NCBI GenBank assembly: GCA_965216945.1
Contig: CBDCGU010000003.1
Coordinates: 3,596,001-3,660,000, forward strand
Origin: DATHZQ01 sp965216945
Lineage (GTDB): Bacteria > Actinomycetota > Acidimicrobiia > Spongiisociales > UBA5794
Length of the DNA stretch: 64,000 bases
Direction: 5' to 3'
Positions 17,262-26,416 of the stretch are shown piece after piece. Numbering within the stretch: the stretch's first letter is position 1; every line of letters starts with the position of its first letter. Made by a program: the position numbers and the translations under genes. The notes under the pieces are model-generated. The model ran no database searches, was not told the origin of the DNA, and was given only the letters and a program-made list of their open reading frames with translations.

Positions 17262-20200
17262 CGGATCGTGGCCAGTCGAAGCACCTCTGCGTGCGACGGC
17301 ACGTCGTGGAGATACGACCGCCGCTGTTCCTCGTCGCTGATACGGCTTGAGCGCTCCTGAATCGCCGCCGCCATCGTCGCCAGCAGCTCGGTTGCCCGGT
17401 CGGGCGCCGTCTCCGCCAGCACGTGGTAGCAATGCAGCAACGCAGCAGTGGTCTCGATCGCGGCGCCAAATCGATCGGATCCCTCGGAGCGCATCGCCTC
17501 GTCGACGAGGGCGGCGGCCGACGTGATGTCGCCGGTGCGTCGCAGCACATCGGCAAGGGCCACTGTCGACTCGTTGGCCAGGTGCCGCTCCCCGATCTCG
17601 GTACGCACGGCCACCGCCTGCTCGAGGGCGACGCGGGCTGCGGACAGCGCACCGGCGTCGCGATGGACGAGTCCCAAGCCGTGGAGGCTGAATGCTTCAC
17701 CGCGCCTGCGCCCGATCGAGCGGTCGACGGCCAGTGCCTCTTCGTACTGAGCCCTGGCGAGGTCCAGGTCACCGAGCGCCCGGTTCACGCCCCCCAGGTT
17801 GCCGAGGCTGATGGCGATGCCCCACGCATCATGCAGACGCCGTCGGATGGCGAGCGCGGCTTCGTAGTCGGCTTTGGCCGCGGCGTAGCGACCCACCGCC
17901 CATGCCGTGCCACCGCGGTTGTCGAGATGGTCGCTGTGGGCGAGGCGGTAGCCGATCTCGATGCTGCGCCGGATGCCTGCGGAATGGATCACCCGTGCCG
18001 CGGCGTAGTCGCCCGACGTGATCAGCGCGCTCCCGAGGTTGTTGAGCGCGCTGATCTCGCCGACCCGGTCACCGGCGGTGGCGAAGAGATGGGCGGCCTC
18101 GCGGTGCTCGACAACCGCGGTGGCGTAGTCTCCGCGCTCCCAAGCGAGCCCGCCCAACAGATCCTGGGCGGCGGCAAAGGTGCGGAGATCATCTGCTGCT
18201 TCTGCCAGCGCTCCGGCGCGGCGGGCGGCCCGCTCGGCGCCGTCCGGCTCGCCGAGGTGCCGGTTGATTCGTGCTCTCGTCAACAGGAGCGTGGCCACGG
18301 ACGGGTCGGTCGCGGGGGAGTCATCGAGGGCCTCGTCCACCACCTCTCGAGCCGCTTCGTACTCGGCGAGGGCGATGTGCCAGTTGGCCGCCGAATGGGC
18401 CGCATCGAGCCGGCGGCTGGGAACCACAGCGGAAAGGTTGCGGAGCTCGGAGATCGCCTCGCCCTGCCGGTCCCGATCCCCCGTCACGTCGTAGACGTCG
18501 ACGAGAGCATCGATGATCCGGTAGCGGAGACCCGGATCGCTGTCTCCCACTATGTCGCGGGCCCGTTCCAGGTCGGCGATGGCTTGCTCGTTGGCGAAGT
18601 GTCGCGCCGCTTCCCGACCTGCTGTGACGTAATGGGGGAGCGCCTCTTCGGGTGCACCGGCTCGGTCGAGGTGCTCGGCAAGAGCGGCGGCGTGCTCCGC
18701 CGACTCGGTTCCATACAGATGCACGATGGCGTTGGCCGCGGCCCGATGGAGGCTTCGCAGCGCCGAGTGGAGCTGTATCTCGTAGGCGGCATCGCGGAGC
18801 ATTGCCTGGCGGAAGAGATACCGAAGCTCGTTGATCTCCGACCAGATCGCCCGGTTTGCGGCTTCTCTGACCGCAGCCACGGTGCCGTCGTGATCGTTCA
18901 ACATGGCGCTGAGAACCGCGAGTTCGAACTCGCGGCCGAGCACTGAAGCCGTGAGGACCGTGCGACGCACGTCCTCGGTCAGGCGATCGAGTCTGGCGAT
19001 CAGTATGGGTCGTAGGTCGGTTGGTACCCGCGCTCCGGCGAAACGCATCTCGACACCGGCGGCGCCCGTCACGAGGAGGTCCTGCTCCTCGAGGAATCGC
19101 ACGACCTGGTGTACGAAGAATGGATTGCCGCCGGTGCGGTCCATGAGGATCCCCAGCGTGGACTCCGCCACCGGGGCGCCGAGGAGGCCCTCTGCCAGCT
19201 CCCTCGTCTCCTCTGCAGCGAGCCCGACCAGCTCGACCGTCGAGTCGGCACCGACGTCCAGAGCCTCCCGGCTCTCGATGAGGAACGTGATCGGATGATC
19301 GGCCAGGTCTCCGCGCAGCCGTGCCAGCAGGGAGACCGCACTCGGATCGAGCCATTGCCCATCGCGGACGTCGACAATGACGCGCCGGCCCCGGGTCTCG
19401 GCGATGAGCAGCGTCTCGATGGCCAGGACGGTGTTCTCGAACCGGATCCGGGCGCTCACGTCGTCATCCATCCAAGGCGTCGCAGTCACCAGCCGGACCA
19501 GGGTCTCCCGGCCCACGTCCAGCTCGTCTGCGAGATCCGGATTGCGCCGGATGAGGGTGCGAACGCCGCTCTCGAGCCGTCGCCCGGCGGCAGCGGCATC
19601 GTCGTCGCGCCCGAAGTACGTGAGGAGGGCGAGCCGGATCGGGCCAAACGGGTCGCGGCGCACCTCGTCGGCGCGAGTCCGCAACCACAGTGTCCTGGGC
19701 TCATCGGCGATGAACGCCGTATGCAGGGCGTCGAGCAGGTGGCTCTTGCCCACGCCGGCGTCACCCGTGACGAGCGTGGTGAGGGCGCTTCCTGAGGCCT
19801 GGACCGTGTGGAGAACCTCCATCAGCCTTGCGAGCTCTCGATTCCGTCCGATCATGGGATCGGTCACGTCGGACAGTGGGCCGGCGCTGCCCGCCTCGAG
19901 CAGATGGGTCATCACCGGCTCGGCGAAGCCGCGGTAAGGCATCTTGCCGAGACTGCTGTGGCGGGTATCGCTCGGCAGCCGGGCCGGTATCCGGGCCCCT
20001 ATCCGGATCTCACCCCAGCGTGCGTCGCTGCCCATACGGGCGGCGAGGTTGACACCGGAACCAACGCACGTATACGCCTCCTGCCGTGCGCTGCCGACAA
20101 ATCCCGCGTACACGGTCTCCGCAGTGACTCCCGCCTTCACGGCGTCCGCCCCCAGCGTCTCACGTATGGCGAGCATGCAGCGGGCGGCGTGTTCGACGTC

Positions 20201-21109
20201 ATGTTCGTGGGTGGTCGGTGCCCCCCAGAACGCAAACACGGTCAAGCTGTCGTCGTCGCTCCCGGTTCGGATGACGTCGCAGACGTATCCGTCGTGCGCT
20301 CCGACGAGATCGAGCACGCGAGCGGGTGCGGCGCCGCCCCAGAGCGACTCTCCTTCCTCCCGCACCGAAACGAAGGCCGACACCACGTCGCGGAACTCGC
20401 CTCTGCCGTCGAAGTGGAGGACCCTGGGCGGGTTGAACTGTGACGCGATCTCCGGCAGCTCCACGTGGCGCACCGCTGCGCCGGGCTCGGCAGACTCGAC
20501 GATCCCGTTGAGGAGGAGAAACCCGTCGCCGAGTGTTGCCACCGTGGCGCCCGACGCCAGCAGCGACGCCGTGCCCTCGCATATCGCCAGCTGCTCGCCG
20601 GCCACCAGCGCTTCGCCCCGCTCCGCCTCTGCGACGGCGCTGCCCATGAACGCAAAGATGCGACGCTGCTGCGCCTCGACGTCCGATGCGTTCCAGACGA
20701 CCCACTCGATGCTTCCCGTGGTCACAACCCCGCGAAGAGTGAGGTGTGCCGAGCCTGCCGGAGTATCGAGGGCGTCGAGTGAGCTCAGAGCATCCCGGAT
20801 CTCGACGCCGGCGGTGGCGGCGGCTCGTGCCGTGTGGTGCGGCGGACCTGGGAAGACCGCGAGGACACCGTCGCCGGTGAACTGCACCACGGAACCCCCG
20901 AATCGGTGGACGGTATCGACAATGGGCGTGAAGACGGCCGTGAGGACGTCCGCCAGCACCTCGGCGCCGGCTGTGGCGTATGCGCTCAGCTCGGCAGCGA
21001 GTCGGGTCGAGCCCTCGGCGTCGAAGAGCAGCACCGAACCGGGAAGCCTGCCGCGCATTCGGCCCGCCGCGACGGCTTCGAGGATCACTGGAGGCACCAG
21101 AGAGCGCAC
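17258..21109 (-). CDS. Tandem class III cyclase - AAA ATPase - TPR protein (soluble adenylyl cyclase-like)
   Basis: 1283 residues, no membrane segment. The first cyclase homology domain (about 22-190) has both metal-binding aspartates, D30 in LLFDAEGST and D80 in FTGDGVLAVF. The second (about 240-390) lacks them but carries the Asn/Arg pair N354 and R358 in GVNLAARM, missing from the first. A single composite active site is therefore likely, as in mammalian soluble adenylyl cyclase. An AAA_16-type ATPase follows (Walker A GDAGVGKS, 449-456), then TPRs over roughly 780-1240 (for example GEISALNNLGSALITSGDY). Expected product cAMP. Follows the large membrane-protein gene by 40 bp and overlaps the HTH_42 gene. 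Activating signal unknown. Confidence 0.85.
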   Translation of the reverse strand: MRSLVPPVILEAVAAGRMRGRLPGSVLLFDAEGSTRLAAELSAYATAGAEVLADVLTAVFTPIVDTVHRFGGSVVQFTGDGVLAVFPGPPHHTARAAATAGVEIRDALSSLDALDTPAGSAHLTLRGVVTTGSIEWVVWNASDVEAQQRRIFAFMGSAVAEAERGEALVAGEQLAICEGTASLLASGATVATLGDGFLLLNGIVESAEPGAAVRHVELPEIASQFNPPRVLHFDGRGEFRDVVSAFVSVREEGESLWGGAAPARVLDLVGAHDGYVCDVIRTGSDDDSLTVFAFWGAPTTHEHDVEHAARCMLAIRETLGADAVKAGVTAETVYAGFVGSARQEAYTCVGSGVNLAARMGSDARWGEIRIGARIPARLPSDTRHSSLGKMPYRGFAEPVMTHLLEAGSAGPLSDVTDPMIGRNRELARLMEVLHTVQASGSALTTLVTGDAGVGKSHLLDALHTAFIADEPRTLWLRTRADEVRRDPFGPIRLALLTYFGRDDDAAAAGRRLESGVRTLIRRNPDLADELDVGRETLVRLVTATPWMDDDVSARIRFENTVLAIETLLIAETRGRRVIVDVRDGQWLDPSAVSLLARLRGDLADHPITFLIESREALDVGADSTVELVGLAAEETRELAEGLLGAPVAESTLGILMDRTGGNPFFVHQVVRFLEEQDLLVTGAAGVEMRFAGARVPTDLRPILIARLDRLTEDVRRTVLTASVLGREFELAVLSAMLNDHDGTVAAVREAANRAIWSEINELRYLFRQAMLRDAAYEIQLHSALRSLHRAAANAIVHLYGTESAEHAAALAEHLDRAGAPEEALPHYVTAGREAARHFANEQAIADLERARDIVGDSDPGLRYRIIDALVDVYDVTGDRDRQGEAISELRNLSAVVPSRRLDAAHSAANWHIALAEYEAAREVVDEALDDSPATDPSVATLLLTRARINRHLGEPDGAERAARRAGALAEAADDLRTFAAAQDLLGGLAWERGDYATAVVEHREAAHLFATAGDRVGEISALNNLGSALITSGDYAAARVIHSAGIRRSIEIGYRLAHSDHLDNRGGTAWAVGRYAAAKADYEAALAIRRRLHDAWGIAISLGNLGGVNRALGDLDLARAQYEEALAVDRSIGRRRGEAFSLHGLGLVHRDAGALSAARVALEQAVAVRTEIGERHLANESTVALADVLRRTGDITSAAALVDEAMRSEGSDRFGAAIETTAALLHCYHVLAETAPDRATELLATMAAAIQERSSRISDEEQRRSYLHDVPSHAEVLRLATIR

Positions 21110-21149
21110 GACCTACAGGCTATCCGGGGAAGGCGGTCTCACGGTCAGG

Positions 21150-22787
21150 TCACGCCTGGCGACGTTTGACTCCGGTTGCTCGGGTGAGGAGCTCGTACCA
21201 GAAGGAGGCGCCCATCGCGAGGGCGGCAGCGGCGAGTACCCAGCCGAAGAGTTTGGCGAGCACGCCTCCGAAGCCCTTGCCGGCGATACCCGACGCATGA
21301 GCGATCTTGGCGTTGAGACCGGCACATGAATCCCCACAGTCGGTGCCGATGTCCCATCCGATCGGGAGCCCGATCGCCACGATACGGTCCACTTCGGTGT
21401 CGACGCAGTCTCGTGAGGACTGCCCGGCCCCGTCGCCGTCGTCGAGCCCCGAGCATTCGCCGATGGCGACGGCGGACTCGTTGGCGATCGCCACGACGAC
21501 GTCGCGAACGGACTCGTCTCGCCACAGCTCGGTCGACAGACCCACCGCGTCGACGTTGAACGCAAGAACGACGAGCAATCCGAGGAGAAAGGCCACGATC
21601 CGGCTGCGCTTGCGGTACCACTCGCTGAGGTTGTCCATGCGGCTCTCATACCAGTCGCCCAGGTCGGAGCGCAATGCGTCCATCCGGGTGTAGGCCCCCG
21701 CCGCCGTGTGCTGCACGCGATCGGCCAGACGCTCGACGATGTCGCCGACGGGTGCGGATCCGGCGAGAGAGGCGGCGCCGACCCTGACGAAGTCGAGTGG
21801 TTCCCTTCCCTCGGGTGACAGCGACCGTCGCGCGTCCTCAGCGAGATCGGCGAGCTCGCCGAAGGTCTGTCCGGGATCGGGCAGTCCTTCCCGGACGGCA
21901 TCGACGGTCCTGGCGATCCCGTCCGGCAACCGGTCGAACGCCGCTGCTACCGCGATCACGTCGGGATTCGGTGCGTGCAGGGCGTTCTGCACGTCGTCGA
22001 GGGCCGACTGGATCGGCTGCCACATCTCCGCCTTCTGGTCGTCGGTGAGGTCGTAGCGTTCGATGGCTCGTGCCAGGGGGGCGAATGCGTTGCGGGCGGC
22101 CTCCTCGATGCCGACGGTGCCTAGCAGATCCGTGATCGCCTCCGAGAAGTCCTCCTTGCTCAAGCTCGACATCCTGGTGTGGAATCCTGGCCACGTGCGG
22201 TCGAGTTGCCTGACGAGCGGATGCTCGTAGAGGGCATCGGTCAGTGTTCGCGACCGGTTGAGGATGCTCTCGGCCAGGGAGCGAACGGTCGGCGCCTGCG
22301 GCAGTGCCGGAGCGACGGGCCGCTCCCCGCCGCGGAAGGTCGCCCGCTGTGCGCCGTGCCACCGCCGGCGACCCGAGGCATGCTCGAGCAACAGTCTCTT
22401 GCGGCAGGTGGCGACGGCACCCTGCAACTCCGCATCGCCAGACGATGCGGTGGCGATCGGCTCCAGCGCAGCCTCGATCGTCTGGGGCCATTGCTCGCCT
22501 GTGTCGCCGGCTGCGATGTGCTTCCGCAGCCCGGACTCTGCTCGATCGACCAGTTCGAGGAGGTCGACTCTCACTTGCTCGTCCCGCTGATCGATCACAT
22601 GGCGGATCTCGCGAAGATCGGACGAGATCGGATCGTCGACGAGGCGTCGCAACGTCCGCCACAGCTCCTTCGCCCTCGTCTCCATCACTCGGGAGATGAG
22701 CTCGCGGAGCCCCGAGGTGACGAGGCTGAACACGAGGAAGATCAAGGACAGCGAGATCACGACGTCGACCACCACCGAGTCGAACAT
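21150..22787 (-). CDS. Large membrane-anchored protein of unknown function
   Basis: 545 residues from the ATG at 22787 with AGGAAGG upstream. One N-terminal membrane segment (VVVDVVISLSLIFLVFSLV) is followed by a basic ISRVMETRAKELWRTLR stretch. A long charged, probably helical region of about 350 residues comes next. Two C-terminal membrane segments (VAFLLGLLVVLAFNVDAV and FGWVLAAAALAMGASFWYEL) flank a Cys-containing, probably extracytoplasmic loop with four cysteines. No family recognised. It sits 40 bp upstream of the cyclase gene on the same strand, so it could be a sensor or scaffold feeding the cyclase; this is inference. Confidence 0.7.
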   Translation of the reverse strand: MFDSVVVDVVISLSLIFLVFSLVTSGLRELISRVMETRAKELWRTLRRLVDDPISSDLREIRHVIDQRDEQVRVDLLELVDRAESGLRKHIAAGDTGEQWPQTIEAALEPIATASSGDAELQGAVATCRKRLLLEHASGRRRWHGAQRATFRGGERPVAPALPQAPTVRSLAESILNRSRTLTDALYEHPLVRQLDRTWPGFHTRMSSLSKEDFSEAITDLLGTVGIEEAARNAFAPLARAIERYDLTDDQKAEMWQPIQSALDDVQNALHAPNPDVIAVAAAFDRLPDGIARTVDAVREGLPDPGQTFGELADLAEDARRSLSPEGREPLDFVRVGAASLAGSAPVGDIVERLADRVQHTAAGAYTRMDALRSDLGDWYESRMDNLSEWYRKRSRIVAFLLGLLVVLAFNVDAVGLSTELWRDESVRDVVVAIANESAVAIGECSGLDDGDGAGQSSRDCVDTEVDRIVAIGLPIGWDIGTDCGDSCAGLNAKIAHASGIAGKGFGGVLAKLFGWVLAAAALAMGASFWYELLTRATGVKRRQA

Positions 22788-22928
22788 CAACGCCCTTCCT
22801 GCTCGGTCGCCGATCCGAGGGGACCCGGCGATGCGCACCGGCCTGCATGGCGAGCCGTGGCCCGCTCAGCTGACATTACCGATCGGGCAGCACCGTTGTC
22901 GATGGCGAGCGTGTGGCGGCGTCGGCGA

Positions 22929-23669
22929 TCACAACGAGTCGATCAGTGACTTGTAGGGACCGAGGAGATGGGGGCCGATTCCAACGGACGAGATACGCCC
23001 CAGATGGGCCAGGCGGTAGGCAAGATCGTCGCGAGCCACCTTCCACGCCGACGCATCGGGATGGAGCGTGCCGGATCCGTCGAAGTACATGCGCCGGCCG
23101 ACGTGCCGGTAGTTCTGGGCCAGCAACGGGACCCGTGTCACGAGGTCGATGTGGTTGACGAACCGGTAGGTCACGCCGGCGAGCATCCCGTCGTACAGCC
23201 TGCGGAAGTCGGCGTGACCGGTGCGCGGCTGGCCGTACGTATCGACGGCGTCGACCGTCGTGCCTCCCATTGCAAGCCGGAGGGCGGCCAGGCTGGCCAG
23301 GGCACCGCCCAGACTGTGTCCCGCGACGACGACGGGGAGCGCAGACGCAACGACGGCCTCGGAGAGCTCGGACCACACCTCGTCGAGTGCGTCGATGAAT
23401 CCGGTGTGGATGTGTACGCCCTGCTCCCGGTACGTCGGCAGGAAACGAGCGTTCGCCAGCCAGTCGGCGATCGATTCGCTGCCGCGGAACACGACGAACT
23501 GGGTGGTGTCGGTACGAGCGGTGAATGCCTGTGTGCTGGCCCCGGTGACGAAGAGCATGTCGCGCAGTCCGACGCCACCGATCGCTCGATCGATGCGATC
23601 GGGCGTCGGCTGGTATGCGATTCCACACAGGTCGACGGTGAGCTTCGCCCGCTCAACGTCCAGCGCCAT
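22929..23669 (-). CDS. Class 3 lipase-family protein
   Basis: 246 residues. QFVVFRGSESIADWL is the oxyanion strand and loop of lipase_3 proteins. The nucleophile elbow is VAGHSLGGALA with Ser119. The acid is probably Asp in VNHIDLVTRVP and the base is the C-terminal His in GPHLLGPYKSL. No signal peptide, so intracellular or peripherally attached. Upstream of the membrane-protein and cyclase genes on the same strand (141 bp gap). Substrate probably an acylglycerol or other ester. Confidence 0.85.
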   Translation of the reverse strand: MALDVERAKLTVDLCGIAYQPTPDRIDRAIGGVGLRDMLFVTGASTQAFTARTDTTQFVVFRGSESIADWLANARFLPTYREQGVHIHTGFIDALDEVWSELSEAVVASALPVVVAGHSLGGALASLAALRLAMGGTTVDAVDTYGQPRTGHADFRRLYDGMLAGVTYRFVNHIDLVTRVPLLAQNYRHVGRRMYFDGSGTLHPDASAWKVARDDLAYRLAHLGRISSVGIGPHLLGPYKSLIDSL

Positions 23670-23739
23670 TTGGTCTCCTCACGACGGTCGCTGACATGAG
23701 ACCGATCCCGCCGCACTGATACATCGAGCCGGCTCGCTC

Positions 23740-24054
23740 TCAGGCTGCCTCGTGGCCCCGGTTGAGTTTGGCGACTGCCCGCTGGCGGGCCTCGGCCACA
23801 CCCGGAATGGCGTCATCCGCACGGGTGCCCAGGAGGGTCGCAGCAACGAAGCCCAGCAGGAAGGAAACAAGCAGGCTGCGGCGCCGTGCCGCCACGCCGA
23901 TCAGTGTTGCACCGAGGACGATCGTGAGGGGAGCCCCCACGATGAGTTGCTGGTCGGCGTCGGGCTCGTCCTTCCGGCTGAGGAACTGGTGGAGAACGTA
24001 GCCGCCGCTGGAGCCGGTTATCGCTCCGACGAGAATCGCAAGGATCTTGTTCAT
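23740..24054 (-). CDS. Small membrane protein
   Basis: 104 residues. It starts with a membrane segment (ILAILVGAITGSSGGYVLHQFL), then has a charged loop (SRKDEPDADQQ) and a second hydrophobic pair (APLTIVLGATLIGVA and SLLVSFLLGFVAATLL). It ends in a basic helical tail. No family recognised. Co-directional with neighbours; function unknown. Confidence 0.6.
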   Translation of the reverse strand: MNKILAILVGAITGSSGGYVLHQFLSRKDEPDADQQLIVGAPLTIVLGATLIGVAARRRSLLVSFLLGFVAATLLGTRADDAIPGVAEARQRAVAKLNRGHEAA

Positions 24055-24094
24055 GCGGCGAGCATATCGCTCCTGCGGGGCTGCGCGTCCCGGC

Positions 24095-24469
24095 TCAGCT
24101 CTGGTCGGCCGCCGGCTCGTAGACGCAGAACTCGTTGCCCTCCGGGTCGGCCATCACACTCCACGGCGGGAAGTCACCCTCCTGGTGATCCCGTATGTGT
24201 CGCCCACCCATCTCGACGACGCCGGCGATCAGCGCCTTTCGATCATTCGTGCGTAGGTCTAGGTGGAGGCGGTTCTTCCCGCTCTTGGCCTCGGGTACGA
24301 GCTGGAACGCCAGGTGCGGACCGTCGTCGCCAAGTTTGCCGAGGTAGACGTAACGCTCGTTGCGGAAGAGCTCTTCGAGGCCGAGCACCGAGCGCCAGAA
24401 GGCGGCGGTGCCGTCGAGGTCGGTGGTGTCGTGCATCACGGCGGTCACGCGCCCAGTCGTCTCTGCCAT
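24095..24469 (-). CDS. VOC (glyoxalase/bleomycin-resistance)-family protein
   Basis: 124 residues from the ATG at 24469. One beta-alpha-beta-beta-beta unit starts VMHDTTDLDGTAAFWRSVLGLEEL; the second is NRLHLDLRTNDRKALIAGVVEMGGR and ends MADPEGNEFCVYEP. Candidate metal ligands are the His in MHD, the His in LHLDL and the Glu in NEFCVYEP. It matches the small VOC proteins common in Actinobacteria, often annotated as glyoxalase-like. Substrate unknown. Confidence 0.85.
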   Translation of the reverse strand: MAETTGRVTAVMHDTTDLDGTAAFWRSVLGLEELFRNERYVYLGKLGDDGPHLAFQLVPEAKSGKNRLHLDLRTNDRKALIAGVVEMGGRHIRDHQEGDFPPWSVMADPEGNEFCVYEPAADQS

Positions 24470-24515
24470 CCTCACACCCCAATCTCTCGCCGAGGGTTGC
24501 GGCGCCGTCCGGCTC

Positions 24516-25142
24516 TCACAGGCTGGCGATCGCCAGCACGAGGAGAGCCTGACCGACGTGATAGGGAACGATAACGGCGAGGCGCCCACGGGGCAGCGGT
24601 GCAACGAAACGGTTCCACCCCAACAGCGCATCGCTCAGATAGAACAGCGCGGCGCCCGTCACGGCCGGCGTGTTGCCGGTCCCAACCGCCGCGGCCAGCA
24701 TCACCGAGATCACGATGATGTATGTCCCCACCGGCAGCGTGAGCCGAGCATCCCGTGTCGCCACGGCCGAGCCGATGCGCCGGCCGATCGTGGCGACCGC
24801 GGCGATGGCGACGAGTGTGCCCGCACCGAGCCACGCCACCGTCAACCCTCCCGCCACCATTCCTGCGACATAGGCCAGATGTCCCATGAGGAACGAGGCG
24901 AGTCCCGCCAGGAACTGTTCCCTTTCGAGCATCAGGAACACGTCGCCGGCAAGGCTGAACGCAAGCGCGACGACGAACCATGTGCGTACCGTGGCAGAGC
25001 TCGCATCGCTCAGCATCGCGGCTGCGATCAGGGCCACCATCACGGCGGGCTTGGCGACGTACTCCAGACGCCGATTCCTGGCGGCCACGGCCCGCCAGTC
25101 CACGATGGCGGCGAGGGCGGCGGCAGCCAACGCCCACGTCAT
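24516..25142 (-). CDS. YhhN-family integral membrane protein (lysoplasmalogenase-like)
   Basis: 208 residues from the ATG at 25142, which overlaps the M20 stop as ATGA. About eight membrane helices. Family features include YVAKPAVMVALIAAAM, ALAFSLAGDVFLML (GD in the third helix), FLMGHLAYVAGMV and the late ALFYLSDALLGWNRF, matching YhhN/TMEM86. TMEM86B hydrolyses the vinyl-ether bond of lysoplasmalogens; activity in bacteria is rarely tested. Coupled to the M20 peptidase gene. Confidence 0.85.
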   Translation of the reverse strand: MTWALAAAALAAIVDWRAVAARNRRLEYVAKPAVMVALIAAAMLSDASSATVRTWFVVALAFSLAGDVFLMLEREQFLAGLASFLMGHLAYVAGMVAGGLTVAWLGAGTLVAIAAVATIGRRIGSAVATRDARLTLPVGTYIIVISVMLAAAVGTGNTPAVTGAALFYLSDALLGWNRFVAPLPRGRLAVIVPYHVGQALLVLAIASL

Positions 25143-26416
25143 CGGGTGCCGCACCACCTGACGATCAGCAACGCCAGCGAACGGGCTGCTGCTGTCAGCT
25201 CTGCTTCGGGGATGTACTCGTCCGTGCGGTGGGCCGCCCGCACGTCGCCGGGTCCGTAGAGGACCGTTGGGATCCCGCCGGTGTTGACGAGGTGGCGCAG
25301 GTCGGACCCATAGGGCACGGCTGTGGTCGCAGCAGGTTGCCGGGTGATCGTGGCATGGGACTCACGGACGGCGCCGACGATGGCGGAGCCAGGGTCGGTC
25401 GTGGCAGGGTGGAACTGGCCGCCGATCCACTCGACGTGTGGCGGGTGCGACTCCAGCCACGGGTGGGCGGCTGCCGCCTCGTCGATCGCCGCTTCGAAGG
25501 CACGGCGTGCGTCCGCGGCGTCCTCTCCCGGTGCGACGCCGTAGCGGCCTTCCGCAATCAGCGTCTCCGGGACCGTCGACGACCAATCACCGGCCCTGAC
25601 CGTCCCGATCGACAAGGAGAGTGGCGTGTCGTAGGCGGCGAACAGCGGGTCGAAGAAGGCATCGTTGCGCCGGCGCTCCAGATCCTCGAGGGCGGCGAAC
25701 AGGGGGATGGCCGCCATGAGTGCGCTGACTCCCTCGGTGCGCATCGCCCCGTGGGCTGCCGCACCCGTCACCGTGAGGCGAAAGCCAAATGCGCCGGCCT
25801 GCACGGGGGCGACGGCCAGACAGGTGGGCTCGACGATGACCGCGGCGTCGGCACGGTGGCCGCGATCGAGGGTGGCCAGCGTGCCGAGGCCTCCGTCCTC
25901 CTCGCCCACCACCGAGGCGACGGTCACGGAGCCGTCGAGCTCGATCCCGGTGCGGTGCACGGCGCGGACCGCGGTCAGCGCTGCGGCGAGGCCGCCCTTC
26001 ATGTCGCAGGTGCCGCGACCGTAGACGTTGCCGTCGAGCCTGGTCGCCATCCACGGGTCGTGAGCCCACCGGGACTCGTCGCCGACGGGCACGACGTCGA
26101 CGTGACCGTTGAGCATGAGCGAGCGTCCCTCACCGCCGAAGCTTCCAGCGAGACCGAGCGCTGCCGTGCGCTCCACCTCGGCCGAGTAGGCGGGATGTTC
26201 CCGCAGGGCTTCGATGTCGATCGGCCAGAGGTCGACGTCGAGGCCCATGTCCCGCATCAGGCCGCCCACCATCCGCTGGGCAGAGTCCTCGGCGCCGGCG
26301 ACGCTGCGTTCCTTCACCAGGTCCGCAAGGGTGGCGAGCAGCCACGAGTCGTCGACGGCGTCGATGACTGATCGTTCGATGGATGTCAGCCCCGCAGCAC
26401 CGGCCGGGTCAGGCAC
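25139..26416 (-). CDS. M20-family metallopeptidase (ArgE/DapE type)
   Basis: 425 residues. Zinc ligands and catalytic residues are visible: LNGHVDVVPVGD (His, and catalytic Asp), GRGTCDMKGG (bridging Asp), VVGEEDGG (catalytic Glu pair), VEPT (Asp/Glu ligand) and the C-terminal AAHRTDEYI (His). The middle lid domain is present. Deacylates N-acyl amino acids or dipeptides. Overlaps the DDAH gene by 31 bp and the YhhN gene by 4 bp, so an arginine-derivative substrate is plausible, but this is inference. Confidence 0.88.
   Translation of the reverse strand: MPDPAGAAGLTSIERSVIDAVDDSWLLATLADLVKERSVAGAEDSAQRMVGGLMRDMGLDVDLWPIDIEALREHPAYSAEVERTAALGLAGSFGGEGRSLMLNGHVDVVPVGDESRWAHDPWMATRLDGNVYGRGTCDMKGGLAAALTAVRAVHRTGIELDGSVTVASVVGEEDGGLGTLATLDRGHRADAAVIVEPTCLAVAPVQAGAFGFRLTVTGAAAHGAMRTEGVSALMAAIPLFAALEDLERRRNDAFFDPLFAAYDTPLSLSIGTVRAGDWSSTVPETLIAEGRYGVAPGEDAADARRAFEAAIDEAAAAHPWLESHPPHVEWIGGQFHPATTDPGSAIVGAVRESHATITRQPAATTAVPYGSDLRHLVNTGGIPTVLYGPGDVRAAHRTDEYIPEAELTAAARSLALLIVRWCGTR

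Noticed and set aside
17423..18946. Long open frame on the plus strand opposite the cyclase gene
   Set aside because: High-GC antisense shadow: the minus strand there encodes clear TPR motifs, and the plus frame has no recognisable domain. The same applies to similar long antisense frames at 4812-6347 and 32930-34447.
23740..24054. Holin or phage lysis gene
   Set aside because: Short membrane protein without endolysin or phage genes nearby.
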